A stretch of DNA of 64,000 bases from Tolypeutes matacus (taxonomy: Eukaryota; Chordata; Mammalia; Cingulata; Chlamyphoridae), in contig JAKSZT010054565.1 of assembly GCA_026826555.1 (NCBI GenBank), positions 1,814,186 through 1,878,185 on the forward strand, given 5' to 3'. Position numbers and translations under genes: made by a program. The notes beneath the pieces were generated by a model. The model did no database searches. It was not told where the DNA came from and worked only from the letters and a program-made list of their open reading frames with translations. Below, in pieces: positions 1-10,623 of this stretch. Every line of letters begins with the position of its first letter. Within the stretch, counting starts at the first letter, position 1.

Positions 1-568
1 ATGGAATAGGACCGCGGTTCTATTTTGTTGGTTTTCGGAACTGAGGCCATGATTAAGAGGGACGGCCGGTGGCATTCATATTGCGCCACTAGAGGTGAAA
101 TTCTTGGACCCGCGCAAGACGGACCAGAGCAAAAGCATTTGCCAATAATGTTTTCATTAATCAAGAACGAAAGTCGGAGGTTCGAAGACGATCAGATACC
201 GTCGTAGTTCCGACCATAAACGATGCCGACTGGCGATGCGGTGGCGTTATTCCCATGACCCGCCGGGCAGCCGGGAAACCAAAGTCTTTGGGTTCAGGGG
301 GAAGTATGGTTGCAAAGCTGAAACTTAAAGGAATTGACAGAAGGGCACCACCAGGAGTGGAGCCTGCGGCTTAATTTGACCCAACACGGGAAACCTCACC
401 TGGCCCGGACACAGACAGGATTGACAGATTGAGAGCTCTTTCTTGATTCCGTGGGTGGTGGTGCATGGCCGTTCTTAGTTGGTGGAGCGGTTTGTCTGGT
501 TAATTCCGATAACAAATGAGACTCTGGCATGCTAACTAGTTACGCGACCCCCAAGAAAAAAAAAAAAA
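1..568 (+). pseudogene. 18S rRNA retropseudogene, partial, polyadenylated
   Basis: The sequence follows the 3'-central part of mammalian 18S rRNA almost base for base, from the ATGGAATAGGACCGCGG block to ACTAGTTACGCGACCCCC near 552. It is not a working gene. It has many scattered substitutions, largely of the kind expected from CpG decay, a 3-nt deletion near 270 (GGGCAGCCGGG where 18S has three more bases), and it stops inside 18S near 555 in a run of 13 A at 556-568. An internal 3' end followed by poly(A) points to retroposition of a trimmed or adenylated rRNA fragment by LINE machinery, not to an rDNA unit. The 5' end lies outside the window, so the upstream TSD cannot be checked. The 60-codon open frame at 25-207 is a by-product of rRNA sequence. 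Confidence 0.95.
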
Positions 569-2700
569 GACATTCAAGGGCTCAAGGTGAGCAGACGGGT
601 TGACCAGGACTGGGAGGTGACTCCAGAAAGGGGCTAGAAACTTGAAACAAGAACCAATGGATGATGGGCAGGCAAGCTGAGCCTCGCTCCTGTCTCGGGG
701 CCACTCGATGGAGCTCTGGCTCCCAACCTGTCCCAGATGTCCCCTTCCCACCACTGTGCTGCCTCCATGCTGTCCCAGCGCGCGCCTCCCCTTCCAGGAC
801 CACACACAGCTCCTAGCACTTTCCTCAGTGATTTCATCCTCGAGAGCCTGAAACTCCTCTTAATTACATGTCTGCCGTGTTTGCATTAGATGACTGTCAC
901 CCTGTAATTCACCCATACACAGGTTTTAATTGTACAATCATCTTTCCTACACGCCACTCTTCTGCTGGAACCTGGAACAGCAGCAGTTTGGGCCATTTTC
1001 TTTATTCCTCAACCCCCAAACAGCTGATGAATGTAATTACACACTGTCCTTCCCCCTCCTTCCAGGATTACCTGTTAGGTGCTAGAGCTGGAGAGAGGCT
1101 CCTGTCACCTGGAAGCCACCTTCCAGCACAATATTTGGCTGTTTCATGGCTCACATAAATTCTAGAGGAAAGGTCAGCAGCAACAAGCAATCTTCCAATT
1201 ACCTGCCACATGCTCTCTGGGGGCCCCCGTGCACATCCTTTCTTTCCAGCTCCAGCCAGACGGGTGCTGCGAGCCCTCGCTGGGGGAGCGTTCTTCCAGC
1301 CTCACAAAGGGACGGAGGGCAGCGTGTGAGCCTAAGAAATCCAGCAGTGTTGAGGTGCCAAGGTCACTGGGAGAAGCCGGAAGGAGAACTATAAATTACA
1401 AAGTCCTGGAGGGTTGCCAGGGCCCCAGGAAGCTACATTTAGCATATCATCCTCCCAGCGGCAGGGTGAAGCCTTAACTCCTTTTCCCACGGAATTTGAA
1501 TGGAATCGGTTAGGAGAACGCTGTGATTGAAATATCACCAATTGGCTTTTCCTGACAACTCTGCAATAGAGTGCCATTGCGAGGGGCGGGGGGTGGTGGG
1601 CAGGGACAGGAGGGGCGGGAGGTGGCTGTTGTGTTCTCCAGCTGGCCGAGATGGCGGTAAGGGAGCCCCATTCAATATTTATGAAATCCAGATGAAGCCC
1701 TATGCTGGCAATGAGCTGATATCATAACACAGATTTCAAAAACGCCTTGACATTTGCCCAAGATCAAATTTCTCCTCGCGAAAGCCCGTGAGGCTCTGTG
1801 CTGGCAGCGGTCTGTACACTCTGCCTCTCCCGCCCACCCCCGCCCCTACCCACGTCTGCAACCTTCTTCATTTAAACCCGGGTAATTAAAACTGGGATCA
1901 GGAAAGCGGAGGGATCAGAGGGGTGTAGACAATAGAAGGATACCACCATGTCCTCTTTTCCTTTGCAGAAAATCTTAGCAGCGTTTTTCAACGATGAAAG
2001 ACAAGAGTTTTGATAATTTTTATTGTTAAACACTTTCCAATGAGCAAAACAAAGCTCTGGTGATGATTTAACTGACGAGGCTTCTGACAGCATGTTTGGA
2101 TGAAGAGACGCCGGCGATGATCCATCACACGTCAACTCATGAATCAGAAGTCAGGCTGGAAATGTATTTCCTTGGAGCCCAGAGCCTCATTTAGGCCAGT
2201 TTTTGATTCCCTTTAAGGAATCCTTGAAGACAGAAACCCTGTAGGTTCCTGGAGGAGAGTATCACCCGCTTTCCCATGAGATACGGGAGACCAACATTTC
2301 CAACGGGGTCCCCGGCCACACCTTCCACCCCTCAAGGCTCCTTCTCCCACTTCTGCCCATGCCTTCGGGAGACAAAGGCTCCCCGTGTACCAGGCCTGAG
2401 TCCCTGCCAGTTGAGACATGAAAAACTGTGTGGAATCCAGGCCTGCAGTTCCCAGGGATAGTTTACGATTAAAGAGCAAAGGCGATTTAGGTGGTTTTGA
2501 TAAACACTCACTAGTCCGCCTCCGACGAGAAGAGCACTTGTCAAGCATGCATCTTTATGAGCTGCCCGCCTATAAACCTAAAGGTCCCTGCTTAATGTTG
2601 GTTTGGCAGTAAATTGGCGCGAGGCACAGATCTGCTTCATCATATTAGCATCGACCCATAAAATGTTACTGAATGATTCCTCAAATCTGCCAAGTCTTCA
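569..2700. other. Unique noncoding stretch with AT-rich, homeodomain-motif-rich blocks
   Basis: No repeat and no coding exon could be recognised. Blocks at about 830-1060, 1440-1570, 1660-1780, 1960-2140 and 2520-2700 are AT-rich, almost free of CpG and rich in TAAT cores (TTAATTACAT near 860, TGTAATTCAC near 903, TGTAATTACAC near 1032). That is the look of conserved noncoding elements near developmental genes, but conservation cannot be seen in one sequence. The stretch lies downstream, in the minus sense, of the CpG-island promoter at 11-12.8 kb and could be intronic to that transcript. Confidence 0.35.
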
Positions 2701-2727
2701 AATCAATTTTGGAGGAAGCGTCAAGGC

Positions 2728-2754
2728 TTTTTTTTTTTTAAAAAAAAAAAAAAA
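2728..2754. repeat. T12-A15 homopolymer junction
   Basis: A run of 12 T directly followed by 15 A, a self-complementary tract able to form a perfect hairpin or to bend DNA strongly. No SINE or LINE body is attached on either side. Confidence 0.9.
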
Positions 2755-2984
2755 CTTTGATAGACTTTTTATATTAGTTATCACAGAACAGCATAAACCT
2801 TTCTAATCTGTCTTCCCACAAAAAAAAAGGTGTTGTTTTTCCCATACTGCTTTTAGCTCTTCCATCTTTGCGTGCCCGCCTCCACACTGCATAAACAATG
2901 TGTGTGTGTGGTGGATTCATTTGCTGCCCTATTTTACAGTGACTGGCGTTTTGCTCACACTGTCCCTGCCCCCACGGTCCAAAG

Positions 2985-3130
2985 CTTGGAGAGGATTTCC
3001 ACACGCACCAAGATAAAGTTCTCATCCCTGGCCCTTGGCATGCAGCCCAAGCCCGCCTTCCTCAGGAAGCCTTCCATAACTCCACCAAACCCTGATCATT
3101 GCTCCATGCCCTTGTGTGCTGGCTCAACCA
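2985..3130 (+). repeat. Possible L2 fragment
   Basis: The text CCTTCCTCAGGAAGCCTTCC followed by a C-rich segment resembles the L2 3' region (consensus form CTCCAGGAAGCCTTCCCTGACC). The fragment is short and diverged, so the call is tentative. Confidence 0.4.
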
Positions 3131-4535
3131 GACAGGTCTCCCAGGTGCTCAGTGCACTTCCTTCTCTTTAGACTTCACTCTGCTGGCCATCAGGGGCAGG
3201 GCGCATTCTGGTGTGGTCTGGAAGTGTTGCCTACCCCCTCCCTCATCTGATGAGGGCCAGCTCAGGTCCCCTTCCTCCATGGAGCCCCCTCCCCCAGGCC
3301 AGAATCCCTTGCTCTCCCTCTCCAATCCCAGGCACCTCCCTCTCCCCCACTGTTGCATCAGAGCTGTGTGTGAATCTGCCTCTCTCCCCTGGGGGCAATG
3401 ACTGGATCTCAAACCCACTCAAAGAGCAGAACCTCGATTTGAACTCACAGGCTCGAACCTAGAACTCCCATCTCCCAGGTTATGCTGCTTTCCAAGATAC
3501 TGTGACAGATTTAAGGAGATAGAGGACCAGCCACACTAAAAGAAAGCAGGTTTTATTAAGGTTCCCATCAAAATGGTGATGGGACAGGATTGGATAAGGT
3601 GCTAAGAGACCCGGCCCTTTTGCCTTCACTTGACCAGAAGGTATGTCATCTATGAAAAGGTAGAGGTGAAAAAGCTGGGGAGGCTGCATGGAGCTGGGGG
3701 AGGGTGCTGCACTCAGGAGGGGCTTCCAGGCTTTTCTGGAGGGACCCAACAAGCAGATAAACCCATCAGGGATGGGGCCACACCCAACCTACATGGCCAG
3801 TGCCTGGAGCACTGGGGTGAGGAAACAGGAAATGAGCATGGTTATTGGGGGGACCCAGGCAGTCTGCTGGTGCTAGAGCAGGCTACCAGCACAGTACACC
3901 TTCCAGGGACTGGAACCTGACTTCCAGAGCCCTCCTCACTGCAGCCTGGTCATAAACAAATCCCAGTGCAGTCAGCCAGGATGGGAGAGGAGAAAGGAGC
4001 CAATGAACAGACCTTCATCCTTGTGGTCCCAGGGGGTATTTACGGGGTGCCTCTGCTGTGCCAGGACCTGTGCAAGATGCTGGGGTACAGCAGTGAGCAT
4101 GACAGAAAGGGAAGCCTCAATGTTCATGAAATTTGTGAAGGAAAAGAAAGACGTCTAGAAATCCTATGTGCCAAGGATTGGAATTACGCGGATGGAGAGG
4201 CAGGGCCCGGGAGACCACAGCGGGCTTCTGGAATGTTCCAATACCAGCCCTGATACTTGGTTCATGGGCATGTTTGGTTGGTGGATATTCTGGGCACTTT
4301 ACTATACACTTGTTGTACTCAGAATGAAAAAGTTTTAAATGTACCGTAGTGAATGCAGGACAGGAAGAGGGATCAATGGGAAACCATTTAGGGAAAGTGG
4401 AACTCAGGGGGACACTGGCCAGGGGGGCCACATGCCCCCTAAGCCTTTGTTACACACATCGCCCTTGACCAACATGATCCCGCACCTGAGATGGAGAGGA
4501 ACCGAGACTTGGCTGAGAGGGGGCAGCAGCCGTAA
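3131..4535. other. Unique sequence, no gene seen
   Basis: Mixed-composition DNA without a recognisable exon. The part at about 4025-4140 (GTGCCAGGACC...GGGTACAGCAGTGAGCATGACAGA) resembles the widespread old mammalian repeat with the form TGTGCCAGGCACTG...GGGATACAGCAGTGAACA, probably MIR- or LINE-related, in plus orientation. The end of 3420-3500 may also be a MIR scrap. Nothing else is recognised. Confidence 0.35.
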
Positions 4536-4544
4536 TAACGGGGC

Positions 4545-4700
4545 TGCCACTTATAGTGGGCACAAGGGTTCTAGGAGGTAGGCTCCACTGTTATCTCCAA
4601 TGCATAGATGGGGAAACTGAGGCCCCTGCCCACACAGCAACCATGCGGTGAAGCTGGGATTTGAACCCACGCAGTCTGACTCTGGGTGCTGGCTTCAACC
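4545..4700 (+). repeat. MIR SINE
   Basis: Contains the MIR core and 3' region in sense: ATAGATGGGGAAACTGAGGC near 4604, CACACAGCAACCATGCGGTG, and GGGATTTGAACCCACGCAGTCTGACTC near 4658 (broken here for length). These match the MIR consensus GATGAGGAAACTGAGGC and GGATTCGAACCCAGG. It is an old, inactive tRNA-derived element. Confidence 0.85.
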
Positions 4701-5372
4701 ACATCCCAGAGGCAGCTGCAGGGGGTGCAGCTGGCCGTCAGGGCTGACCATTGACACTTTAATTCATGGGAGAGAGAATTGAGAAAGGTTAAATAGGCCG
4801 AGATCGTGCTTTCACAGGGATGAATGGTCTTGAAACCCTCCTGAGACCAGAGCGCATCAGTGGAGATGGAGACACCAAATCTGAGTGGGAAACAGCAAAA
4901 CAGACACAACTTGGAGAAATGCAATTTACCATGCATACCAAGGCTAAATCCATGCAAAATGGTTTTCATGAGAAACAAGCACATGAGCAGCTGCTGTGCA
5001 GGCACGGGGGGCGGGGGTGAGCAGATGACAGTGGGCAGCCTCTGGACTGGGCAGCAGACTTCACCTCCCAAATATGATGGGGGACAGAGGGCATCCAGGT
5101 TAGGTCATGACTCGCCAGAGGTCCCCACGCCTCATGCCTAGCCCCGCACCAGCCTCTGCCAAAAGGATCTAAATAAGAAATGGGGAAACCTGAGAGAATT
5201 GTCAAGGAAAACTTCTCAGAAGTAGAACTCAAGTTGGACCCTGACGTGTACAGCAGAAGAGGAAGGGAAGAGTATTCTTGGGAAAGAGAAGCATGCATGA
5301 AAAGGTGAAGGTGTCAGAAAGGGCTCAAACCCCAGCCTCAGCAAGCCAGAGGCTGTCTGCATCATCCGCTGG
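4701..5372. other. Unique sequence with a weak old-repeat signal
   Basis: No gene seen. The part at 5195-5310 (AACTCAAGTTGGACCCTGA... GGAAGGGAAGAGTATTCTTGGG) resembles an old interspersed repeat common in mammals with the form TTTGAGCTGGGTCTTGAAGG...GGGCATTCCAGGCAGAGG, but I cannot assign its family. Confidence 0.3.
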
Positions 5373-5510
5373 CTCAACCAGTGTAGAGAAAGTGCCTGAA
5401 TCATGAACTGGGTTCATCTAGTATAGACAGAGTGCCTGCATAATGCCCTGGATCAACCAGTGCGGGCAGACTACCTTGCATTACACACCGGGCTCAACCA
5501 CCCTAGCTCT
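5373..5510 (+). repeat. About 40-bp minisatellite, array A
   Basis: Tandem units begin at about 5373, 5413, 5452 and 5492, each with the form CTCAACCAGTGTAGACAGA, then CTGCCTGCATCA and CACCCTGGG. Unit length is 39-40 bp and units differ at roughly a fifth to a quarter of positions. A partial unit (CTGTCTGCATCATCCGCTGG) precedes the first full one at about 5353. The array belongs with array B at 5657-5765. Confidence 0.85.
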
Positions 5511-5656
5511 GAGGGACAGAGCCTGATGGACCAGGCCCATACCCAAGGTTTAGCTAGGGCCTGAGCTGAACTGAGTCTCAGGGGAAGTCTCCAATGCTAG
5601 AGAGTGGGGGCAGACACAGACTAAATGGAGGAAGGCTCTAGTGCTCAACATCCTAG
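5511..5656. other. Spacer between the two minisatellite arrays
   Basis: About 145 bp that do not carry the 40-bp unit. They begin CTGAGGGACAGAGCCTGATGG and include GCTGAACTGAGTCTCAGGGG. A loosely similar segment occurs at 6560-6720 (GGGAGACAGAGCCTGGTGG, GAGCTGAGTTTCAGGC), which may reflect an old local duplication or a shared diverged repeat. Confidence 0.4.
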
Positions 5657-5765
5657 GCTCAACCAGTGTAGACAGACTGCCTGCATCACACCCTGGGCTC
5701 AACGAGTGTGGACAGATTGCCCGTACCAGGCACTGGCTCACCCATTGTAGACAGACTGTATAGTT
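5657..5765 (+). repeat. About 40-bp minisatellite, array B
   Basis: Three units, at about 5659, 5699 and 5739, of the same repeat as at 5373-5510: GGCTCAACCAGTGTAGACAG, then ACTGCCTGCATCACACCCTG. The first unit here matches the array A motif best and is closest to a consensus. Confidence 0.85.
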
Positions 5766-7295
5766 TAGCCTGCAAACAATCACTGATTTCCTTTCCAGGC
5801 TGAGCTCCTCGTGGCCAACACAGTCAAAAGGGAGCAGCATTTGCCCCAGCAGCGTCACCTGTTTGTGTCCGTATGCCCTCCCCGGGACCTGGGTCAGGGT
5901 CCTGCACGTGGCAGGACACATCAGTATTGGCTGGGTGCCTGGATGCTCCCTTTGAGCACTGCCTCCTGTGGCAGAAGAAGCGATGCCCCAGCTTCTCAGG
6001 GCTGGATGAGGGTCCCAGATGAGTCAGCTGCCAACAAGAGGCAGCCTCGAAGGTGGGGATGACTTGTCTGCCAAGTATGAGTCAGACCGTGCCTGGCGAG
6101 GGGCTGCTGACGGAAGGGCGCTCCTGTCCCGTCTTCCCGCTGATGAGCATCTGGCCAGGCCCAGCAGGCCTTGTGGGCCATGGTGACGAGAGCAGCAGCT
6201 GCAACAGAAGGGCCAGTCCAGCCCAGCCAGGCCAGTCTGGTGAGATGCCCCCCACCAGGCAAAGAGCCCAAGGGACTGAGGGAATCAGCCTCAGAGAGGC
6301 CTGGGGGTCCAAGCGGTACATCTATGCCTCCGAGAATCCTCTCCTTGGCTCTTGTGCCTCCCATCCCCGAGTATGGCCACAGCCAGGGAGGAGCTGGTTC
6401 AGGCCCAGGAGGAGTGAGGACAAGGTGACAGCGACCTGGGCTGCTGCCTACAGCTCAGCAGCCAGTTGGCTCGGGGCCCACAGCCAGCAGCATGGGCACA
6501 ATGAGAAGTGGGGTGATTCACAGGTTTGCCATCCCACCCCCTTCCCTGCCCAGCTCTGGGAGACAGAGCCTGGTGGACCCAGCAATATCCACAGGGAGCC
6601 GGGGTTTGAGCTGAGTTTCAGGCAGTCACAGGGAAACTGCCCAGCTCCAGAGAGAGTTTGGGAGTTTGGAGCCCTGGGCAGAGCTCCTCAGAGAAGGCAC
6701 AGGGACAGACCGGCTCCCACAGTGACTGGGAGAAGGGCACAAGCTAGGAGTGCTCTCTGGGCAGACACTTGCCAGCTGTCAGATCACATCCAGGTGAGCA
6801 GCAGGTGAAGGGCTGCTGGGGGCCCAGGAAGCAAGGGGATGAAATACAGGCCAGGCCCTATCTGCCCAGCAGAGCTGTGGGCAATCAGCCCAGGGTTGGG
6901 TGGGTGTCAGAGTCACGGCAAGTGGCCAGCACTGCAAGTGACCAGCACAGCAAGTGGGCAGCACACAGACCAGGAAGGAATGAGCAAGAGGAAGCATCTT
7001 GCTCCACTCCCCCAAGGAAGGTCATCCAGAATAAGTCCGGCCCAGCTGGGAGGTGGAAGCAAAAAACAGGAAGCGACCATGGGTCTGGGCCCCATGCAGT
7101 TTGTTGTCACTGAGTGCCCACCATGTGCCAGGGCTAAATGGTGAACCCGTGGAAAAAGGAAGCAGAAGGTCCAGGGGCTGGGAAGGAAGCTGGAAGGAGG
7201 TGGCCAGGTGGGTGAGGGGCACGGGGGGGGGCGCTTTTGCACCTGTCTTGGGAGGATGGAGCCCAACCGGAATGCACAGAAGGTTGGGGCTCTTT
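5766..7295. other. GC-rich unique stretch, no gene seen
   Basis: Long open frames exist in several phases (for example 6053-6808) because the DNA is GC-rich with few stops, but they show no recognisable domain and overlap open frames on the other strand. A short piece at 7108-7145 (TGAGTGCCCACCATGTGCCAGGGC, split for length) looks like the 3' end of a MIR or L2. No other repeat is clear. Confidence 0.4.
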
Positions 7296-7303
7296 GTCTA
7301 GGG

Positions 7304-7531
7304 CATGGATTCTTAACCTTTTTTGTTCCACGGACCCCTTTGCCAGTCAGGTGAAATGAATCCGACTGTAATTTATTTATTGCACACATTCATAAGTGAA
7401 GAAAATGTTAGATTTCAGTAGAGGTCAGAGAAAATAAAGATAAGAAGTTGATTTTTTTCAATTCAAGCTCACAGACCCCCTGAAATCTTTCCATGGACCT
7501 GGGGTCCATGACCCCTGGTTAAGAACTCCTG
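7304..7531. mobile_element. Non-autonomous hAT-type DNA transposon with 8-bp TSD
   Basis: A 228-bp element with terminal inverted repeats: CATGGATTCTTAACC at the left end and GGTTAAGAACTCCTG at the right, whose complement is CAGGAGTTCTTAACC. The next 10-15 bases inside (CCACGGACCCC against GGGGTCCATG) also pair. It is flanked by an exact 8-bp duplication GTCTAGGG at 7296-7303 and 7532-7539. Eight-base TSDs with CA-TG ends are the mark of the hAT superfamily (MER/Charlie-type miniature elements). No transposase is encoded, so it needed an autonomous partner. The exact subfamily name is not assigned. Confidence 0.93.
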
Positions 7532-7559
7532 GTCTAGGGGGTGGTTGGGGGGGGAGCGT

Positions 7560-8340
7560 GTCTCCAGGAGCGGACAGCTCCCTAGCGGTGCTCTATAAAT
7601 CACACCCTCACTCACTCCCGCCATCTTCCCTCCCACCCCACCTTCACCATCTCCCTCCCTCATCTAATCCAGCCCAAAGTCCCCGTGGGATTCACATCCA
7701 TCTGCGCCAGTACCGCAGTCGTCTTTCTCCGGGATTACTGCGGCTCCCTCCCTACTGGCCTCATTCTGCAGCAGCTGGTAGGATAAAGTCCCAAATCCCT
7801 CTGAGGCCCTACGCAGCCAGGACTCAGGCCGGGACTCCACCTGCGTCTCCAGCCACACGTCTCCCCGCCCCACTCTGCTGACCACAGGGCCTTCTCACAG
7901 CTCCGCGCCGGCTCCTGCTCCACGCTCTCACTCCACGTCCTGTGACCAGACCCCTGACCTCTGCACACGCTCTGGTCTCTCCAGGAACTCTCCTGCCCTC
8001 CCTCTCAGCTCAGCTCCAGCTCCTCCTTCTGATCTCAGCTGGGTGGGGGGGAGAGGGCTCCACCTCAGGGAGGTCCTCCTGACCCCTCAGGCGAGGTCAT
8101 GTGATCTATGGCTGGCCTTTTCCTTCATGTTTATCACCGCCTAGCATCATGCATTAATTTGTTATTGTTTTTTATCAATGTCTTTGCCTGGCAGAGGATG
8201 GGTCAGCGATGGATGAATCTCTCCCAACAGAAGACAAACCCCAAAAGGGCAGTGGCCACACTAAGTCCCGCTCACCTCACATTGCCAGAGCCCGCCTTAG
8301 GTACTGACACCTAATGCATGCGATAAGCATTCGTGGAGGG
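7560..8340 (+). repeat. L2 LINE 3' region
   Basis: Several L2 landmarks occur in order: GGTAGGATAAAGTCCCAAATC then CTCTGAGGCCCTACGCAGCC near 7777 (L2 form AAAGTCCAAACTCC...AAGGCCCT), a run of CACGCTCTCACTCC and CTCCCTCTCAGCTC, then CTCAGGGAGGTCCTCCTGACC near 8064 and a 3' tail with AAGGGCAGTGGC near 8246. L2 is an ancient, inactive LINE of mammals. The open frames across it are fortuitous. Confidence 0.75.
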
Positions 8341-10416
8341 CTCTAGGAGTGTGGGACAGAGAGTCCTTTGGCTCCAGCTTTCAACCTTCATGATTTCAAT
8401 TTAGTTCAAAAGAGTGTTGCTCACCAGGGCCACGGCTTGGCAGGGAAAGAGGGCCCTGCCTTCAGTCACCAGCAAGGGACGGCACAGATGTCCCAGAAAC
8501 GCACAGCCTTCAAGGGGGGAGCGGGGATGGATGCTGAGCCCTGCCCAGGCAGGCAGGCGTGCCTGCCTCCCCGGCCCCCAGCTCGCCTGCAGAGATCTCT
8601 GACTTCTCGCAAGGTGGCTTTTGATATAGAATCAGGGTTGCTCCTTGGCGTCAATCCACCCAGACACAGGCTTCGCCACTCTGCCGGTGGCTGAGGCTGC
8701 ACTTCTGGATTTCTAACCACACAAGAATAACTCCAGCAGGCACGGCCTCCAGCCCCCTATCACAAATGACAGGTAGTTTTGTAAAGGGTAAAAGTCACAC
8801 TTTTTTTCCCATGACCAATTTCTAAGTCTCATCTTCTGCCACCATGATTTACCGACCACGGGGTCACACATCCTGCAGCCGATAAGAAATGAGACGTGTC
8901 TCTGCGTCCCCTGTCACCTGAGCTAATCTAGCTCTGTCCCCAGTTTCAGTGGCTGTCTGAGCCCTCGGATGTCCCCTGCCTTTGGGTAGCCTTTTCCCAG
9001 AAGGCAGAGAAGACAGCTGCGCTGGACTCAGATGAGTCCTGGCTGTGAGTGCAAAGAGAGGCCCGGCGAGCCAGGGCTGCCACCATGCAGGCTGCCCTGA
9101 GGCTCCAGGACACCAACGCCAGATACATGCTGTCGCTGTTTTTTGTTTTTAATTCCTTGCTATCCCATGGCAGGGCCATATTGATCTCCTTGGGCCAGGA
9201 CTAGATAAATCTCCTTTTTATAACTCATTACCTTCTGATTAGCTGGAAGGCTGGGTGCTTTCTTCACAAGATGTTTACTGAGTCTAATTGCCTCAGTCGT
9301 TCATTGAGGAGCCGCCATAATCATCTGTCCACTCTCCTGCCCACAGGTTCTCTCCCTATCCCACATTGAGCAGGCAAGTGACAGAGAGATCTGCCAGCGA
9401 ACTCAGGGAGGAGCATATCCTCCCCCACCAGCAGGCGGCCCCCCTCGGCCCCACAAGCACTCCAGAGCACACCCCAGTTCTCTCCTAACCAGATGCATAA
9501 GCAAGCAGGGTTAAAAGCTTTAAGCGCCCATCCCCTCTTCGATCTGTAAAACCACAAAAAGCCTCTCAGGCTGCTGCTGGCCAAACTCGGAGTGAAAGGC
9601 AAAGAAGCAGCCTGCCCACCATTTCCAATCAGGAGAATCGGACTTCCCTCCTTTTAAGTGAACTAAAGGCAAATTCTGTCATGAGCCCACCAGGCACGCT
9701 TCCCCAACAACCATACGACAAAAAAGTAGTTACCGAAGTTTCCTGGACTTATTAGCTTACATAAACAGAGATTTGAATAAATGTTTAAAAAGTGAAATTC
9801 CCTCAATACTCTATAATCAGTAAGTGTTCATTACGAAACACAGCAACTATGCATGAAATTTCCCCAGTGATATTCCGGCTACAAGATAAAAAAAGGCATC
9901 CCAAACCGCAGGCAGAGTTTCAGAGCATCCTCCACTAGTCACAGTCCAGCGAAGGCTTTGCCAAGCCCGGGTCAGACACAAGCTCCTCTCCCAGCCGGAG
10001 CCAGGGAAAATCAGAGGATGTTCATTTTGCCCGCTCAGGCAATTTATAAATGAGCCTCCACACTGGCTGATTGATGTCACTATATAAATAATTAATCCTT
10101 GACCTTGCTTTAAAAAAGCCTTGACTTTTAACTTTGGGGTCTTTTTAAAAATCAATACCCTGGGAGCATAATTCACTCTAGCAGAGTCGCCTTCCAGGTA
10201 AGCAAATACCTAAGCAGTGCTATTCGTGTGTCCCAGGGCGAATGGTTTCTGGTGTTCAAATGCTACCTGACTGGTGATCATCCTACCAAGGCTCGCACTC
10301 TTCTGGATCTGAATTTCGACACCGCCTCGGGGTCACTTAGCAGAGGCAAGTGTGCTGGGTACTCGGGAATGCTTGCCAGACCCTGTCCTGCCTTTTGAGG
10401 TGGGCTGTCTTGATTT
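8341..10416. other. Unique stretch with AT-rich conserved-looking blocks
   Basis: No exon or repeat recognised. 8700-8900, 9180-9330 and 9610-10170 are AT-rich and CpG-poor with TTTATAACTCATTACC-type text, TTAGCTTACATAAAC near 9750 and GTCACTATATAAATAATTAA near 10076. They resemble noncoding regulatory blocks and lie 1-4 kb on the transcribed side of the CpG-island promoter if that promoter reads leftwards, which would place them in its first intron. Confidence 0.35.
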
Positions 10417-10430
10417 AAAAAGGGTCTCCT

Positions 10431-10610
10431 GGGAAGTGGCTGTGGCTCAATCAGTAGGGCTCCCGTTTACCATATGGGAGGTCCTGGGTTCGGTTCCCGG
10501 GGCCTCCTGGTGAAGGCAAGCCCGCCGGCACGGCCTGGTTAGCTGACCCAGCGAGCACAAGCAGCAAGGGGGGGATAAATGAATAAATAAATAAAATCTT
10601 AAAAAAAAAA
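10431..10610 (+). mobile_element. DAS-type SINE, T+ form, with TSD
   Basis: A full-length tRNA-derived SINE. The pol III A-box region is GTGGCTCAATCAGT near 10441 and the B box is GGTTCGGTTCC near 10488. A second domain (GGTTAGCTGACCCAGCGAGC) follows, then the tail GATAAATGAATAAATAAATAAAATCTT and poly(A). Tail signals AATAAA plus a short T-run after TC fit the mammalian T+ class, which carries both a polyadenylation signal and a pol III stop. The TSD AAAAAGGGTCTCCT lies at 10417-10430 (one A short) and at about 10610-10623. It differs at only about ten positions from the copy at 22408, so it is fairly young. Confidence 0.95.
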
Positions 10611-10623
10611 AAAAGGGTCTCCT

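Noticed and set aside
25..207. 60-codon open frame at the window start
   Set aside because: It lies entirely in the 18S rRNA retrocopy.
5353..5765. CRISPR-like array from regularly spaced 40-bp units
   Set aside because: Units are head-to-tail and diverged without unique spacers, and the DNA is mammalian. It is a minisatellite.
10431..10510. tRNA gene
   Set aside because: It has pol III boxes but no full cloverleaf. It is the head of a SINE with tail and TSD.
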